A stretch of 64,000 bases of DNA. It comes from Flavobacterium faecale (GTDB lineage Bacteria > Bacteroidota > Bacteroidia > Flavobacteriales > Flavobacteriaceae). The position numbers and the translations under genes were made by a program. Below the pieces are notes generated by a model that was given only the letters and a program-made list of their open reading frames with translations, did not search any database and was not told the DNA's origin. The stretch covers positions 434,001 to 498,000 of the forward strand of contig NZ_CP020918.1 of the NCBI RefSeq assembly GCF_003076455.1, written 5' to 3'. Positions 10,355 through 19,781 of this stretch are shown here, one piece after another (the stretch's first letter is position 1; each line of letters begins with the position of its first letter).

Positions 10355-10999
10355 ATGAGCTTTTATTGGGTAAAAACACATTCGATATTAAAAAAGATAT
10401 TTTCAAAATACATTTGGGATATGCCAAATCGTGATAATAAAATATACCTAACATTTGATGATGGCCCAACGCCAGAAATTACGAATTGGGTACTTGATGA
10501 GTTAGGAAAGCACAATGCTAAAGCTACCTTTTTTTGTATTGGTAAAAACATAGAACAAGAACCTGCCCTATTTAAAAGAATTATCGAAGAAAAACATGCT
10601 ATTGGTAATCACACACAAGATCATGCCAACGGCTGGGCTACATCCAAGGAAACCTACCTAGAAAGCATTGCTACTTGCGCCAAGGCCATAGGTAAACATA
10701 TTTGTAATAAGACGAGTCCAAAACTTTTTAGACCACCATACGGCAAAGTAAAGTCGTCGCAAATTAATGCATTGAAAAAACTAGGATATAAAATTGTAAT
10801 GTGGGATGTGTTGAGTGCCGATTTTGACACCTCTATTACAAAAGAAAAATGCTTAGAGAATGTCATTTCTAACATTTGCTCAGGAAGCATCATCATATTT
10901 CATGATAGCGTAAAGGCTTTTCCGAACTTGGAATATACGTTACCTAAAGTGTTAGAGTATATTGACCAAAAGCATTTTCAATACGCAACGGTCTCTTAA
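10355..10999 (+). CDS. Polysaccharide deacetylase (NodB homology, PgdA/CDA1 type)
   Basis: These enzymes remove N- or O-acetyl groups from peptidoglycan, chitin or other glycans using a metal-bound Asp-His-His site. The 214-residue chain shows all five motifs: LTFDDGP (about 31-37), the metal-binding GNHTQDH (about 86-92), FRPPYGK (about 127-133), MWDVLSADFD (about 148-157) and IIFHDS (about 178-183). There is no cleavable signal peptide, only a moderately hydrophobic N-terminus, so its location is unclear. It converges on the thioredoxin-fold gene with a 1-bp gap between stop codons. The exact glycan substrate cannot be told. Confidence 0.9.
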   Translation: MSFYWVKTHSILKKIFSKYIWDMPNRDNKIYLTFDDGPTPEITNWVLDELGKHNAKATFFCIGKNIEQEPALFKRIIEEKHAIGNHTQDHANGWATSKETYLESIATCAKAIGKHICNKTSPKLFRPPYGKVKSSQINALKKLGYKIVMWDVLSADFDTSITKEKCLENVISNICSGSIIIFHDSVKAFPNLEYTLPKVLEYIDQKHFQYATVS

Positions 11000-11000
11000 T

Positions 11001-11297
11001 CTATAATTGACCTTGTACGATTGCAATAATACTATTGGCATCTAATTCTCCGGATTGTCTCCAAATCATCTGTCCACCTTTGTAGATCATTAACGTAGGT
11101 AATCCTTTGATGCGAAGTGCATCTGCCAACTCTTGATTTTTATCAACATCAATTTTAATCACTTTGGCTTTATCACCCAAAGCAGCAGCCACATCCCTAA
11201 TTACAGGATGCATCGACAAAGAAGGTTCATTCCATTCTGTATAAAAATCAATCAATACAGGGACTTGTGCGCTTATAAGTTCTCCGAATTTTGACAT
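11001..11297 (-). CDS. Thioredoxin-fold protein lacking both active-site cysteines
   Basis: The 98-residue protein aligns along its length with thioredoxin: PVLIDFYTEW, the central strand KVIKIDVDKNQELADALRIKG, and the cis-proline strand GLPTLMIYKGGQ. At the usual WCGPC site the sequence reads WNEPS, read directly from the DNA (11216-11247 region), and the protein has no cysteine at all. It therefore cannot do dithiol-disulfide exchange; a structural or binding role is inferred. It sits downstream of the metallophosphoesterase on the same strand, with a 72-bp gap. Confidence 0.85.
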   Translation of the reverse strand: MSKFGELISAQVPVLIDFYTEWNEPSLSMHPVIRDVAAALGDKAKVIKIDVDKNQELADALRIKGLPTLMIYKGGQMIWRQSGELDANSIIAIVQGQL

Positions 11298-11369
11298 AAA
11301 ACAACGTTTTTATATATAACTCTACTAAAATAATAGCTATTAATTTACAAATGTAGCATTTTTAATGAA

Positions 11370-12602
11370 TTAAGACACTTTCTTCCCTTTTTTTAGCTCA
11401 ATCACGGTGATTTCAGGCATAATTCCTACCCTTCCTGGGTACGCATGAAATCCAAATCCACGGTTCACATATACATAACGCCCCATGGTTTCATACAAAC
11501 CTGCCCATTGCGGGTAGATGTACTGCGCCAAACTCCATTTGAAAAAACCTGGGATTTCGATTCCAAATTGCATTCCGTGCGTATGACCTGAGAGTGTTAA
11601 TTGGTAATTTTTGGGATCTTGTTTTAATTCATAATCCCAGTGAGAAGGATCGTGACTCATCACAATTTTAAAATCATCTTGAGCTACCTCCTTAGAAGCT
11701 TTCTTGATATCTCCAACTTTTTTAAAGTTATGCCCCCAATTTTCAACTCCAATTAAGGCAATTCTTTTACCATCTTTTTCAATAAAACGGTGTTCATTCA
11801 ATAACAACTCAAATCCAATATCGCCATAAAGCTTTTTGATGGCCTCAAAGTTCTCCTCTTTTTCTTGTTGTGTTTTCCAGTCAATATATTCACCATAATC
11901 ATGATTACCCAAAACAGAGAATTTACCATAAGCTGGACGATTAATCGCTTTGAAAGTGTCAATCCATGGATACATTTCTTTAGCATGCGTGTTCACAATA
12001 TCACCAGTAAACAAAACCAAATCAGAATTTTGCTGGTTAATCAAATCAATAGCATAACTTATTTTTTCGGGATCATCAAAACTACCCGAATGCACATCTG
12101 ATATTTGTGTGATGGTAAAACCATCAAATTCAATAGGTAAGTCAGGAAAATGAATCGTTTGTTTGATTACTTTGAAATTATATTTCCCAATGGTCATTCC
12201 GTAAATCAATGAAAAGAAAGGAATTGAGGCCAACCCCAACCCTATTTGGCTGACAAAAGTACGTCTTGCACCAAAAAACCCTTCACCAGAATCTCCTACA
12301 GCTGCGCGAAACATACCTGAAATCAAGCGATACATATCTTCACCAAGCAGCACCAATGCCAAAACGATTTTGGGAACGTAGACCAATAACATTAGCCCCA
12401 TTGTAAACATCGTTTGTTTGGTTTGCCCAACAGAACGATCAAAATTTAAAAAAGAGTAAGCAATATATAAAAACAGCACCAAACTAATAGCACCATAACC
12501 CATCAACATCCATCTATTTCGCAATAATGTCTTAAAAGCTTGAAAAGCATATACCTCTACAAGAAGTAACAGCACAAAGAAAAACAACAACCTAACAACC
12601 AT
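11370..12602 (-). CDS. Membrane-anchored metallophosphoesterase (calcineurin-like)
   Basis: The first 110 residues hold three or four membrane helices (LLFFFVLLLLVEVYAF, ISLVLFLYIAYSFL, MLLVYVPKIVLALVLL), followed by the catalytic domain. Metallophosphoesterase motifs are all present: ISDVHSG, LFTGDIVN, LGNHDYG, MSHDPSHW and LSGHTHGMQ, which bind two metal ions. The architecture matches the YkuE/YaeI-type group, some of which act on UDP-diacylglucosamine or cell-envelope phosphoesters; the substrate here is unknown. Start ATG at 12602 begins directly with a membrane helix. Confidence 0.88.
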   Translation of the reverse strand: MVVRLLFFFVLLLLVEVYAFQAFKTLLRNRWMLMGYGAISLVLFLYIAYSFLNFDRSVGQTKQTMFTMGLMLLVYVPKIVLALVLLGEDMYRLISGMFRAAVGDSGEGFFGARRTFVSQIGLGLASIPFFSLIYGMTIGKYNFKVIKQTIHFPDLPIEFDGFTITQISDVHSGSFDDPEKISYAIDLINQQNSDLVLFTGDIVNTHAKEMYPWIDTFKAINRPAYGKFSVLGNHDYGEYIDWKTQQEKEENFEAIKKLYGDIGFELLLNEHRFIEKDGKRIALIGVENWGHNFKKVGDIKKASKEVAQDDFKIVMSHDPSHWDYELKQDPKNYQLTLSGHTHGMQFGIEIPGFFKWSLAQYIYPQWAGLYETMGRYVYVNRGFGFHAYPGRVGIMPEITVIELKKGKKVS

Positions 12603-12824
12603 TTGACCAATTTTTAGACAAAATAACGACTTAAATCACCGATAGCGGTTCTAATTAATTAAATTTTAACGCAAAAATGAGTATTCTACCTAAGCTATTA
12701 TCCCTAGAAAAAGTAAAAATTAACCCCCAAATCCCATCCGCGTTTAGAACAGCCTTTATTAGACTAATAGTAATAGCATGAAGAAGTGACACTTGACATC
12801 ATCAAGACGATCAGGTTTTCAAAT

Positions 12825-13367
12825 TTAATTTGAAACTGTTTTCTCCTTTTTTGACGCAGCCTTCTTTGCGGCTTTGGCTTTCTTCTCTTCTTCTACTTTT
12901 TTGGCCAAAGCTTCTCTTTCTATGTTATTCTTATTAATTTCCTCCTTATAACTTTCAATGCGTTTGGTAGTTTCAGCCTGTTTGGCATTCATTTTATCTA
13001 ATTTTCTCTTATCCTTCTCTAGATGACTGTTTAGATTGTTCAGTTCACTTTGATCAGCTGCGTCACTAGCATTTTTTAAGGTTGATAATTCTGCTTGTTT
13101 GGTTTCCATAAGCTCTTGCAGCTTCTGGCGTTTTTTAGTAGTTTTAAGTAGTTTTTTTTCCTCTTTAGCCATTTTGATTTCTGCTGTTTGAACATTGTAC
13201 GTCAAACTAGCCATAATACGTTGCTGCTGCTGAAATAGCATTGTCATACGATTTTGTTGGGCAAACATGGTATTTGACATTTGTACTTGGCGTTGTGCAC
13301 TTGAAAATTGTGCTCTTGAAAGCAACGGCAACATTATTATAATCAAAAGCAATAAACGGGTTTTCAT
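12825..13367 (-). CDS. Secreted coiled-coil protein of unknown function
   Basis: I do not recognise a named family. From ATG 13367 the protein has a Sec signal peptide (MKTRLLLLIIIMLPLLSRAQ), then Gln/Met-rich helix (about 25-60) and a long charged coiled coil of Lys/Glu/Leu/Ala (about 65-175). It ends in a Lys/Ala-rich tail (KKAASKKEK). A longer frame would need a TTG codon at 13388 and would put charged residues before the signal peptide. It would lie in the periplasm. A short palindrome (about 12815-12833) overlaps its end and may terminate transcription. Confidence 0.7.
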   Translation of the reverse strand: MKTRLLLLIIIMLPLLSRAQFSSAQRQVQMSNTMFAQQNRMTMLFQQQQRIMASLTYNVQTAEIKMAKEEKKLLKTTKKRQKLQELMETKQAELSTLKNASDAADQSELNNLNSHLEKDKRKLDKMNAKQAETTKRIESYKEEINKNNIEREALAKKVEEEKKAKAAKKAASKKEKTVSN

Positions 13368-13533
13368 GTGGACTTTATTTAATTTCAAATTTCATCTACA
13401 AATATATCCCTAATCGCAAACCGTAGTATAACAAAAACAGCATTTTTCTTATCGAAAGTTATTATGCTATATTTAATTCGAATAGCCCAAAACCAACAAC
13501 CTTTCTTATCAGCAGAAGCACCAACTTTTTTCA

Positions 13534-13541
13534 TACCTTTG
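13534..13541 (+). promoter_or_regulatory. Minus-7 box of the marC promoter
   Basis: TACCTTTG is a full TAnnTTTG match, 68 bases before the marC start; I see no good minus-33 box at the expected distance. Confidence 0.5.
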
Positions 13542-13609
13542 CGACCTTCAAAAAAAGCAAAAAAAATAGACTTTATAGGCATTTGCCTTTACAGCAAAAC
13601 AAATAAGCA

Positions 13610-14218
13610 ATGAATAACTTAGGAGGTTCTATACTATCAGCAGCGGTTTTATTATTTTTTCTAATGGATCCGATTGGGAACATTCCAATTTTATTATCGG
13701 TTTTAAAAGGAATAGCTCCTAAAAGACAACGTTTTATCATTGTACGTGAATTATTGATTGCCTTAGGAATTCTTATGATTTTCCTTTTTGGTGGTCAAGC
13801 TATGTTGACCTTTTTACATTTACAACAAGAGTCGGTTACCATTTCGGGCGGAATTGTATTACTTATCATTGGTTTAAGATTGATTTTTCCTCGTGAAGAA
13901 GGAATCATGGGCGTTCAAGCCGATGGCGAACCTTTTATTGTACCTATCGCGATCCCTATGATTGCAGGACCATCCGTTTTGGCCATGCTAATATTGATGA
14001 CCAAAAACGAACCACAATTTATAATCAATTGGTTTTTTGCCGTTTTGCTGGCGTGGTCTGCAAGCGCATTAATTTTACTATGCGGCCCCTTTATTTACAG
14101 TATACTAAAGGAGAGAGGATTAAAAGCTATTGAACGTTTAATGGGAATGATCCTAATTATGATGGCGGTCCAAATGCTTATTAACGGAATCAAAATTTTG
14201 TTTTTGACCAAAGCTTAA
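13610..14218 (+). CDS. MarC family integral membrane protein
   Basis: The 202-residue protein has six predicted membrane helices and the family features LFFLMDPIGNIPILLSVLKG (residues about 15-35), GGIVLLIIGLRLIF and the mid-protein signature PIAIPMIAGPSVLAML. MarC proteins (UPF0056) are widespread inner-membrane proteins; the old link to multiple antibiotic resistance in E. coli was later withdrawn, so function is unknown. The next gene (DUF3781) starts 10 bases after its stop, suggesting cotranscription. Confidence 0.9.
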   Translation: MNNLGGSILSAAVLLFFLMDPIGNIPILLSVLKGIAPKRQRFIIVRELLIALGILMIFLFGGQAMLTFLHLQQESVTISGGIVLLIIGLRLIFPREEGIMGVQADGEPFIVPIAIPMIAGPSVLAMLILMTKNEPQFIINWFFAVLLAWSASALILLCGPFIYSILKERGLKAIERLMGMILIMMAVQMLINGIKILFLTKA

Positions 14219-14228
14219 TTTTTTTTCT

Positions 14229-14486
14229 ATGGAGAAAAACAAATCCGATATCATTGCTAATCTTTGTTATACCGAACTTGTATATGGACGAATCAATAAA
14301 AAACTCAAGTCCAATAAGTCGAATAAGGAGATTGAAGTTTATCTATTAAACATTTTAAAGAATACTCCACTATCAGGTTACATCAAAACGGGTAAGAATT
14401 TTTATGTTTCCAGCTTTGAAAACAACATTCGCATTACCGTGAACTCTTATACGTATAGAGTAATTACGGTAGACAAACTTGATTAG
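14229..14486 (+). CDS. DUF3781 family small protein
   Basis: The 85-residue protein matches the DUF3781 pattern: an N-terminal NLCYTELVYGRINKKL, a middle helix ending in YLLNILKNTP, then GYIKTGKNFYVSS and NIRITVNSYTYRVITVDKL. It has no signal peptide or membrane helix. The function of the family is unknown. Its start lies 10 bases after marC. Confidence 0.8.
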   Translation: MEKNKSDIIANLCYTELVYGRINKKLKSNKSNKEIEVYLLNILKNTPLSGYIKTGKNFYVSSFENNIRITVNSYTYRVITVDKLD

Positions 14487-14531
14487 ATTAACTTAAAACA
14501 GTATTGTTAAGAGTCACTATCGACCTCATTC

Positions 14532-14682
14532 GCCCGCGTGAGTGATAGTAGTGAAAAGCCCACAAACAAGTGTAGCGGTAGCGGAACTTGTTAAGGACTT
14601 GCAACGTATAGCACGACAGCAGCCTAAAAAGAAGCCTATCAACATACGCTGCATGGCTTCTTTTTGGGGTGGTGGCACGCCC
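14532..14682 (+). repeat. Copy A of a recurrent structured intergenic element
   Basis: This non-coding stretch before polA has a conserved left part (GATAGTAGTGAAAAGCCC, from 14543), a variable hairpin (arms ACAAG/CTTGT around GTAGCGGTAGCGGAA) and a conserved right part (GACTTGCAACGTATAGCAC). A terminator-like hairpin follows (AAAAAGAAGCC/GGCTTCTTTTT, 14627-14665), then GGCACGCCC. The same order of blocks occurs at 37344-37534, 59605-59691 and, inverted, 61310-61427. This fills most of the 285-bp DUF3781-polA gap. Confidence 0.65.
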
Positions 14683-14771
14683 AAATGATTCAGCAGAATT
14701 TGAATAATGACTTGATAAAATGACTGTTTTTAAAAAGCTTTGTTTATTTTTACGGTCAAATTATTTTTATT

Positions 14772-17621
14772 ATGTCTACTCAAAAACGTCTTTTTCTACT
14801 CGATGCCTATGCTTTAATCTTTAGAGGCTATTATGCTTTTATCAAAAACCCACGAATTAATTCGAAGGGGATGGATACCTCGGCCATTATGGGATTTATG
14901 AATTCGTTGATGGATGTGATTAAGAGAGAAAAACCAGACCATTTGGCGGTGGCATTTGACAAAGGTGGAAGTGATTTAAGAAACGAACTTTTTCCAGAAT
15001 ATAAGGCCAATCGCGATGCAACTCCCGAAGCGATCAAGATTGCTGTACCTTATATACAAGCGTTATTGAACGCAATGCACATTCCGATTATCGAAGTGGC
15101 GGGTTTTGAGGCCGATGATTTGATTGGAACTATTGCCAAACAAGCCGAAAAAGAAAACTATAAAGTGTTCATGGTGACACCTGATAAGGATTTTGCTCAA
15201 TTGGTGTCTGAAAACATCTTTATGTACAAGCCTGCTCGTATGGGTAACGGGATTGAAATTTGGGGTATCCCTGAGGTTTTGGCAAAATTTGAGATTGAAA
15301 GACCAGAACAAGTAATTGACTTTTTGGGAATGATGGGTGATGCTGCCGATAATATTCCGGGATTGCCTGGCGTGGGTGAAAAAACTGCTAAGAAATTTTT
15401 GGCTCAGTACGGCTCGATGGAAAACCTTCTGGATAACACCCACGAGCTCAAAGGCGCAATAAAAGTTAAAATAGAAGCCAATAAAGAATTAGGACTTTTA
15501 TCGAAAAGATTGGCTACTATTCTACTAGATTGCCCTGTCACATTTAACGAAGATGATTATGAATTATCAACTCCTGATGTAGAAAAAACAGACGAACTCT
15601 TTAATGAGTTGGAGTTTAGAAGAATGGCAGAACAATTTGATGCCATTTTTAGAAAGCCTTCCTCAACTCTCTCAGAAGGAGAAGGAGCTGCCCAAAATGA
15701 AGATAGATTATACAAAAAACCACAACCGAAAAACGACGATCAATTTGATTTGTTCTCGGCAACCACTGCTGGGCAAGACTCCGAAGTAGCGCACCAGTCA
15801 TTTTACAGTACGTTAGAAAACACCGAACACTCCTACCAAATAGTGCAAGGCGATTTGGGAATAAAATTGCTGCTACAAAATTTACAAAAACAGACTTCGG
15901 TTTGTTTTGATACCGAAACCACTGGTTTGGATGCTTTGCATGCTGAGCTAGTTGGAATCTCTTTCTCTTGGGAGAAAGGAAAAGGATATTACGTTCCGTT
16001 TCCAGAAAGCCAAGAAGAAGCACAGGTTTTGGCTGCGAAATTTATGCCTTTTTTCGAAAATTCAGAAATCGAAAAAATTGGTCAAAATCTAAAATATGAT
16101 TTAAAGATTTTGGCGAACTACAATATAACGGTAGCCGGAAAATTGTTTGATACCATGATTGCTCATTATTTGATCAATCCAGATATGCGTCACAACATGG
16201 ATATTTTGGCAGAAACCTATTTAAAGTATTCTCCAAAATCAATTGAAGCCTTGATTGGTAAGAAGGGGAAAAACCAGAAAACAATGCGCGACGTTGCCAT
16301 TGAAGAGGTCAAGGAATATGCTGCGGAAGATGCCGATGTTACTTTTCAATTAAAAGAGCTTTTTGCAGTTGAACTAGAAAAAACAGGCACGCAAAAATTG
16401 TTTGACGAAATCGAAATTCCGCTTGTTCCTGTCCTTGCTGCTATGGAAACCGAAGGAATCAATCTTGATGTCACTTTCTTGAAAAACATGTCGGTTGATA
16501 TGCAAAAAGACATTGACATTTTCGAACAAAAAATATACGAAACCGCTGGAGAGACTTTCAATTTAGCTTCTCCAAAACAACTTGGTGATATATTATTCGA
16601 TAAATTAAAAATTGGAGGGCCGAAACAAAAGAAAACCAAAACAGGTCAATATGCAACTGGCGAAGAAGTCTTGAGCTATTTAGCAAATGATAACGAAATC
16701 GTACGTGACATACTCGAATGGCGCCAAATGGTAAAATTACAAAGCACATACATTGATGCTTTGCCTACCCAAGTAGATGCCAAATCAGGACGCATACATA
16801 CCGACTACATGCAAACGGTAGCGGCTACGGGACGTTTAAGTTCGAATAATCCAAACTTGCAAAATATTCCTGTGCGAACCGAAAGAGGACGTTTGATCCG
16901 TAAGGCTTTTGTACCTCGCGATGAAAATTACAAGCTTGTTTCTGCCGATTATTCACAAATTGAATTGCGTGTGATTGCGGCTTTGAGTGGCGAAGAAAAC
17001 ATGATTGCTGCCTTTAAGAATAATGAAGATATTCACAAATCAACAGCTGCCAAAGTATTTAATGTTCCGTTAGAAGAAGTTACTAAGGAACAACGTAGTC
17101 ATGCCAAGACAGTCAACTTTGGAATTATATACGGTGTATCTGCCTTTGGACTTTCGAACCAAACCAATCTTTCTCGATCTGAAAGTGCTGAATTGATTGA
17201 AGCCTATTACAAATCGTACCCACAACTGAAATCGTATATCAGCGATCAAGTTGATTTTGCTAGAGATAATGGTTTTGTTCAAACTATTTTAGGCCGTCGT
17301 CGTTACTTAAAAGATATCAATTCACAAAATGCCATTGTACGTGGTGGGGCTGAGCGTAATGCCGTTAATGCACCTATACAAGGTTCGGCTGCCGATATTA
17401 TTAAAATTGCGATGATTAACATTCATAACAAACTAAAAACTGAAAACTGGAAATCAAAAATGCTACTTCAAGTACATGATGAGCTTGTGTTTGATGTACA
17501 CAATGATGAACTAGATAAAATTCAACCCATGATTAAACATGAAATGGAAAATGCTTTTAAGCTTGATGTTCCTTTGGTGGTTGATTTAGGAATGGGAGAA
17601 AACTGGTTGGAAGCGCATTGA
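14772..17621 (+). CDS. polA: DNA polymerase I
   Basis: The 949-residue enzyme fills gaps and removes RNA primers during repair and lagging-strand synthesis. Three domains are visible: the 5'-3' exonuclease (about 1-290; AFEADD-type VAGFEADDLIGT, GLPGVGEKTAKKFL), and a 3'-5' proofreading domain that keeps its acidic residues (DTETTG at about 379, NLKYDLKIL, YAAEDADVT). The polymerase has motif A SADYSQIELRV (about 721), motif B RSHAKTVNFGIIYG and motif C QVHDELVF (about 899). Proofreading residues are intact, unlike in Taq-type enzymes. It stands alone with its own terminator. Confidence 0.98.
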   Translation: MSTQKRLFLLDAYALIFRGYYAFIKNPRINSKGMDTSAIMGFMNSLMDVIKREKPDHLAVAFDKGGSDLRNELFPEYKANRDATPEAIKIAVPYIQALLNAMHIPIIEVAGFEADDLIGTIAKQAEKENYKVFMVTPDKDFAQLVSENIFMYKPARMGNGIEIWGIPEVLAKFEIERPEQVIDFLGMMGDAADNIPGLPGVGEKTAKKFLAQYGSMENLLDNTHELKGAIKVKIEANKELGLLSKRLATILLDCPVTFNEDDYELSTPDVEKTDELFNELEFRRMAEQFDAIFRKPSSTLSEGEGAAQNEDRLYKKPQPKNDDQFDLFSATTAGQDSEVAHQSFYSTLENTEHSYQIVQGDLGIKLLLQNLQKQTSVCFDTETTGLDALHAELVGISFSWEKGKGYYVPFPESQEEAQVLAAKFMPFFENSEIEKIGQNLKYDLKILANYNITVAGKLFDTMIAHYLINPDMRHNMDILAETYLKYSPKSIEALIGKKGKNQKTMRDVAIEEVKEYAAEDADVTFQLKELFAVELEKTGTQKLFDEIEIPLVPVLAAMETEGINLDVTFLKNMSVDMQKDIDIFEQKIYETAGETFNLASPKQLGDILFDKLKIGGPKQKKTKTGQYATGEEVLSYLANDNEIVRDILEWRQMVKLQSTYIDALPTQVDAKSGRIHTDYMQTVAATGRLSSNNPNLQNIPVRTERGRLIRKAFVPRDENYKLVSADYSQIELRVIAALSGEENMIAAFKNNEDIHKSTAAKVFNVPLEEVTKEQRSHAKTVNFGIIYGVSAFGLSNQTNLSRSESAELIEAYYKSYPQLKSYISDQVDFARDNGFVQTILGRRRYLKDINSQNAIVRGGAERNAVNAPIQGSAADIIKIAMINIHNKLKTENWKSKMLLQVHDELVFDVHNDELDKIQPMIKHEMENAFKLDVPLVVDLGMGENWLEAH

Positions 17622-17707
17622 TTTTTTAGTGTTCACTCACAGTTTTTAGTATTCAGTTTACTCAGAATAATTAAATTAAAAATTTTAGATTTGTTACTAC
17701 CCATACA

Positions 17708-17743
17708 AACCATTCTTGCAGCAATGCTCGAATGGTTTTTTTT
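17708..17743 (+). terminator. Terminator after polA
   Basis: Arms AACCATTC and GAATGGTT with a 14-nt loop end in a T run. Confidence 0.8.
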
Positions 17744-17805
17744 ATTTTAAAAAAATATAACATTTAATTAGGACTATAAGTTAAGTAGGGATTAACTGTA
17801 AGTTA

Positions 17806-17813
17806 TATTTTTG
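17806..17813 (+). promoter_or_regulatory. Minus-7 box of the DUF2490 gene promoter
   Basis: TATTTTTG is a full TAnnTTTG match 29 bases before the TTG start codon, giving a very short leader. Confidence 0.5.
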
Positions 17814-17841
17814 TAAAAAACCTTTAAAATCTATTAACAAT

Positions 17842-18654
17842 TTGAAAAACTTAAAAAAAAACCTTGGCATTGGCCTCTTGCTAGCTGTAACGACCTTGTC
17901 ATGGGCGCAAAATGACTCCAAAATCAACCAGACAAATGGCTGGCTGAGCTACAACGGAAATCATAAATTGACTGAAAAATGGGGACTTCACACAGAATAC
18001 CAAAACAGAAGAAATGACGGATTCAAAAACCCTATGCAGACTATGGTGCGACTTGGATTGGACTACCATATAAACAAGGAAATAATGGTAACTGCTGGAT
18101 GGGCACATATTGAAACATCCGCGTATGGAGACTTTGCTAAACAAACCCCTTCAAAATACAATGATCACAATTTTAGCGAGCACCGTATTTGGGAACAGTT
18201 AGCAATCAACCATCATGATATAGGTCGCTTTTCTTTTGACAGCCGTTTCAGGTTGGAACAAAGATATAGTCAGTCATTTAAAAATTTCGGAACAGGCTTA
18301 ACCAACAACTACCTAAGATATGACGATCCCGAAGAAGGTTATTGGAAATTACGACACAGAGCTAGATATCGTTTTCGAGTTCAAGTCCCATTAACAAGTG
18401 CAAAAATGGAAGACAATACGCTATTTCTAGCGGTCGCAGATGAAATTTTTGTTAATGTAGGAGAACGCGTTGGAGCAAATGTATTTGATCAAAATAGATT
18501 ATCAGCAGCTTTAGGGTGGCGCTTTAACAAACAATCAAATATTCAGGTTGGTTATCTTAATCAGTTTTCCGAAAAAGGTGATGGTATCAGCCGAGAGAAC
18601 AACCACACAATAACAGTAGGTTACACTCATAATATAGATTTCACAAAGATATAA
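17842..18654 (+). CDS. DUF2490 family outer-membrane protein
   Basis: The protein (270 residues) has a signal peptide (about 1-22, ending SWAQ) and a string of amphipathic strands such as GWLSYNGNHKLTEKWGLHTE, RFSFDSRFRLEQRY and YRFRVQVPL. It ends with an aromatic-rich last strand (HTITVGYTHNIDF), the pattern of a small beta-barrel. This matches DUF2490, whose function is unknown. The reading frame has no ATG near its start; the TTG at 17842 gives a proper signal peptide and is the best choice. It sits alone between terminators. Confidence 0.82.
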   Translation: MKNLKKNLGIGLLLAVTTLSWAQNDSKINQTNGWLSYNGNHKLTEKWGLHTEYQNRRNDGFKNPMQTMVRLGLDYHINKEIMVTAGWAHIETSAYGDFAKQTPSKYNDHNFSEHRIWEQLAINHHDIGRFSFDSRFRLEQRYSQSFKNFGTGLTNNYLRYDDPEEGYWKLRHRARYRFRVQVPLTSAKMEDNTLFLAVADEIFVNVGERVGANVFDQNRLSAALGWRFNKQSNIQVGYLNQFSEKGDGISRENNHTITVGYTHNIDFTKI

Positions 18655-18670
18655 TTCATTTATATTCAAT

Positions 18671-18709
18671 AAAAAAACCATTCTTATTTAAATCATAAGA
18701 ATGGTTTTC
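18671..18709 (+). terminator. Bidirectional terminator between DUF2490 gene and lacI-type gene
   Basis: Arms AAAACCATTCTTAT and ATAAGAATGGTTTT with a 7-nt loop serve the two convergent genes. Confidence 0.8.
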
Positions 18710-18731
18710 TACTATTTTATATAATCGCTAT

Positions 18732-19781
18732 TTACTTTTTACGAGCACTCTTTTTCTTTGTTCTCGAAGACTCTCTTTCTTTCAATTTAGTTTTTATTAC
18801 TACCGTTTCAAACGGAGGCTCAATTTCGTCGTCATTTTCCAAACGATCAATTAATAATTTTGCAGCAACCTCCCCTATCTCTACACCGTGTTGACTAACT
18901 GTAGTCAAACTTGGAGACAACCTTCTAGAAGCTAATATTCCGTCAGCAAAACCAATAATTGATAAATCTTCGGGTACATTATATCCTTTTTTTATTGCCA
19001 CTCTTAAGGCTGCAACCGAATCATTTTCTTCTAATGCAAAAACAGCATCTATCGTATTATTATCGAAAACGCCTTCAATTTTAGATTTCATATCCTCCTC
19101 ACAATCTGTACGCAAGATAATATTTTCGTTCACCGGAATTCCGTTGAGTTCCAAAGCCTTCAAATACCCTTCAATACGCAACTTCCCAACACTTAGATTT
19201 TCGATAGACGAAATCAAAGCTATGTTTTTACACCCCAGTTTAATTAAATGCTGTGTCACATTCAACGCCGAATCAAAATCGTCGACAACTACTTTATCAC
19301 ATTCGATTTCTTCTGCAATTCGATCAAACATTACTATTGGAGTACCTTCATTTATAATTTCAGAAAAATGAGAGTAGTCTTGTAATTTCTGAGCTTCTTC
19401 AGAAACAGACAAAATAAAACCATCAATTGTACCGTTACTCAACATCTCCAAAGTGTGTACTTCTTTGACAATTGACTCATTTGATATGCAGGTAATCACA
19501 TTATACCCTTGTTTATCGGCTACTTTTTCGATTCCGCTAAAAACCTTAGCATAAAAAGAGTTCAATATATTAGGTATAATAACACCAATCGTTTTTGTTT
19601 TTCTGTTCTTTAGATTCAAACCAATTACGTTTGGCTTGTAATTTTTAAGTTTTGCATACTCTTTAATTTTAACTTTAGTTAGTTCACTAATTTCAGGACT
19701 ATCATTGAGTGCCTTTGAAACTGTTGAAACCGAGACATTAAGTTCTTTTGCAATTTGCTTAAGAGTTGCTTTTACTTTCAT
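18732..19781 (-). CDS. LacI/GalR family transcriptional regulator
   Basis: The 349-residue protein has a LacI-type helix-turn-helix (TLKQIAKELNVSVSTVSKAL, residues 6-25) and hinge helix region (about 45-60). A periplasmic-binding-protein-like effector domain follows (TIGVIIPNILNSFYAKVFSG, and PEDLSIIGFADGILASRRLSP near the C-terminus). A basic tail (SSRTKKKSARKK) ends it. Such regulators usually control sugar-use genes, but no sugar operon is adjacent, so the effector is unknown. It may act on distant genes; I saw no clear palindromic operator next to it. Confidence 0.92.
   Translation of the reverse strand: MKVKATLKQIAKELNVSVSTVSKALNDSPEISELTKVKIKEYAKLKNYKPNVIGLNLKNRKTKTIGVIIPNILNSFYAKVFSGIEKVADKQGYNVITCISNESIVKEVHTLEMLSNGTIDGFILSVSEEAQKLQDYSHFSEIINEGTPIVMFDRIAEEIECDKVVVDDFDSALNVTQHLIKLGCKNIALISSIENLSVGKLRIEGYLKALELNGIPVNENIILRTDCEEDMKSKIEGVFDNNTIDAVFALEENDSVAALRVAIKKGYNVPEDLSIIGFADGILASRRLSPSLTTVSQHGVEIGEVAAKLLIDRLENDDEIEPPFETVVIKTKLKERESSRTKKKSARKK

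Noticed and set aside
13385..13582. 65-codon minus-strand frame before marC
   Set aside because: It covers the marC promoter region, with no family match.
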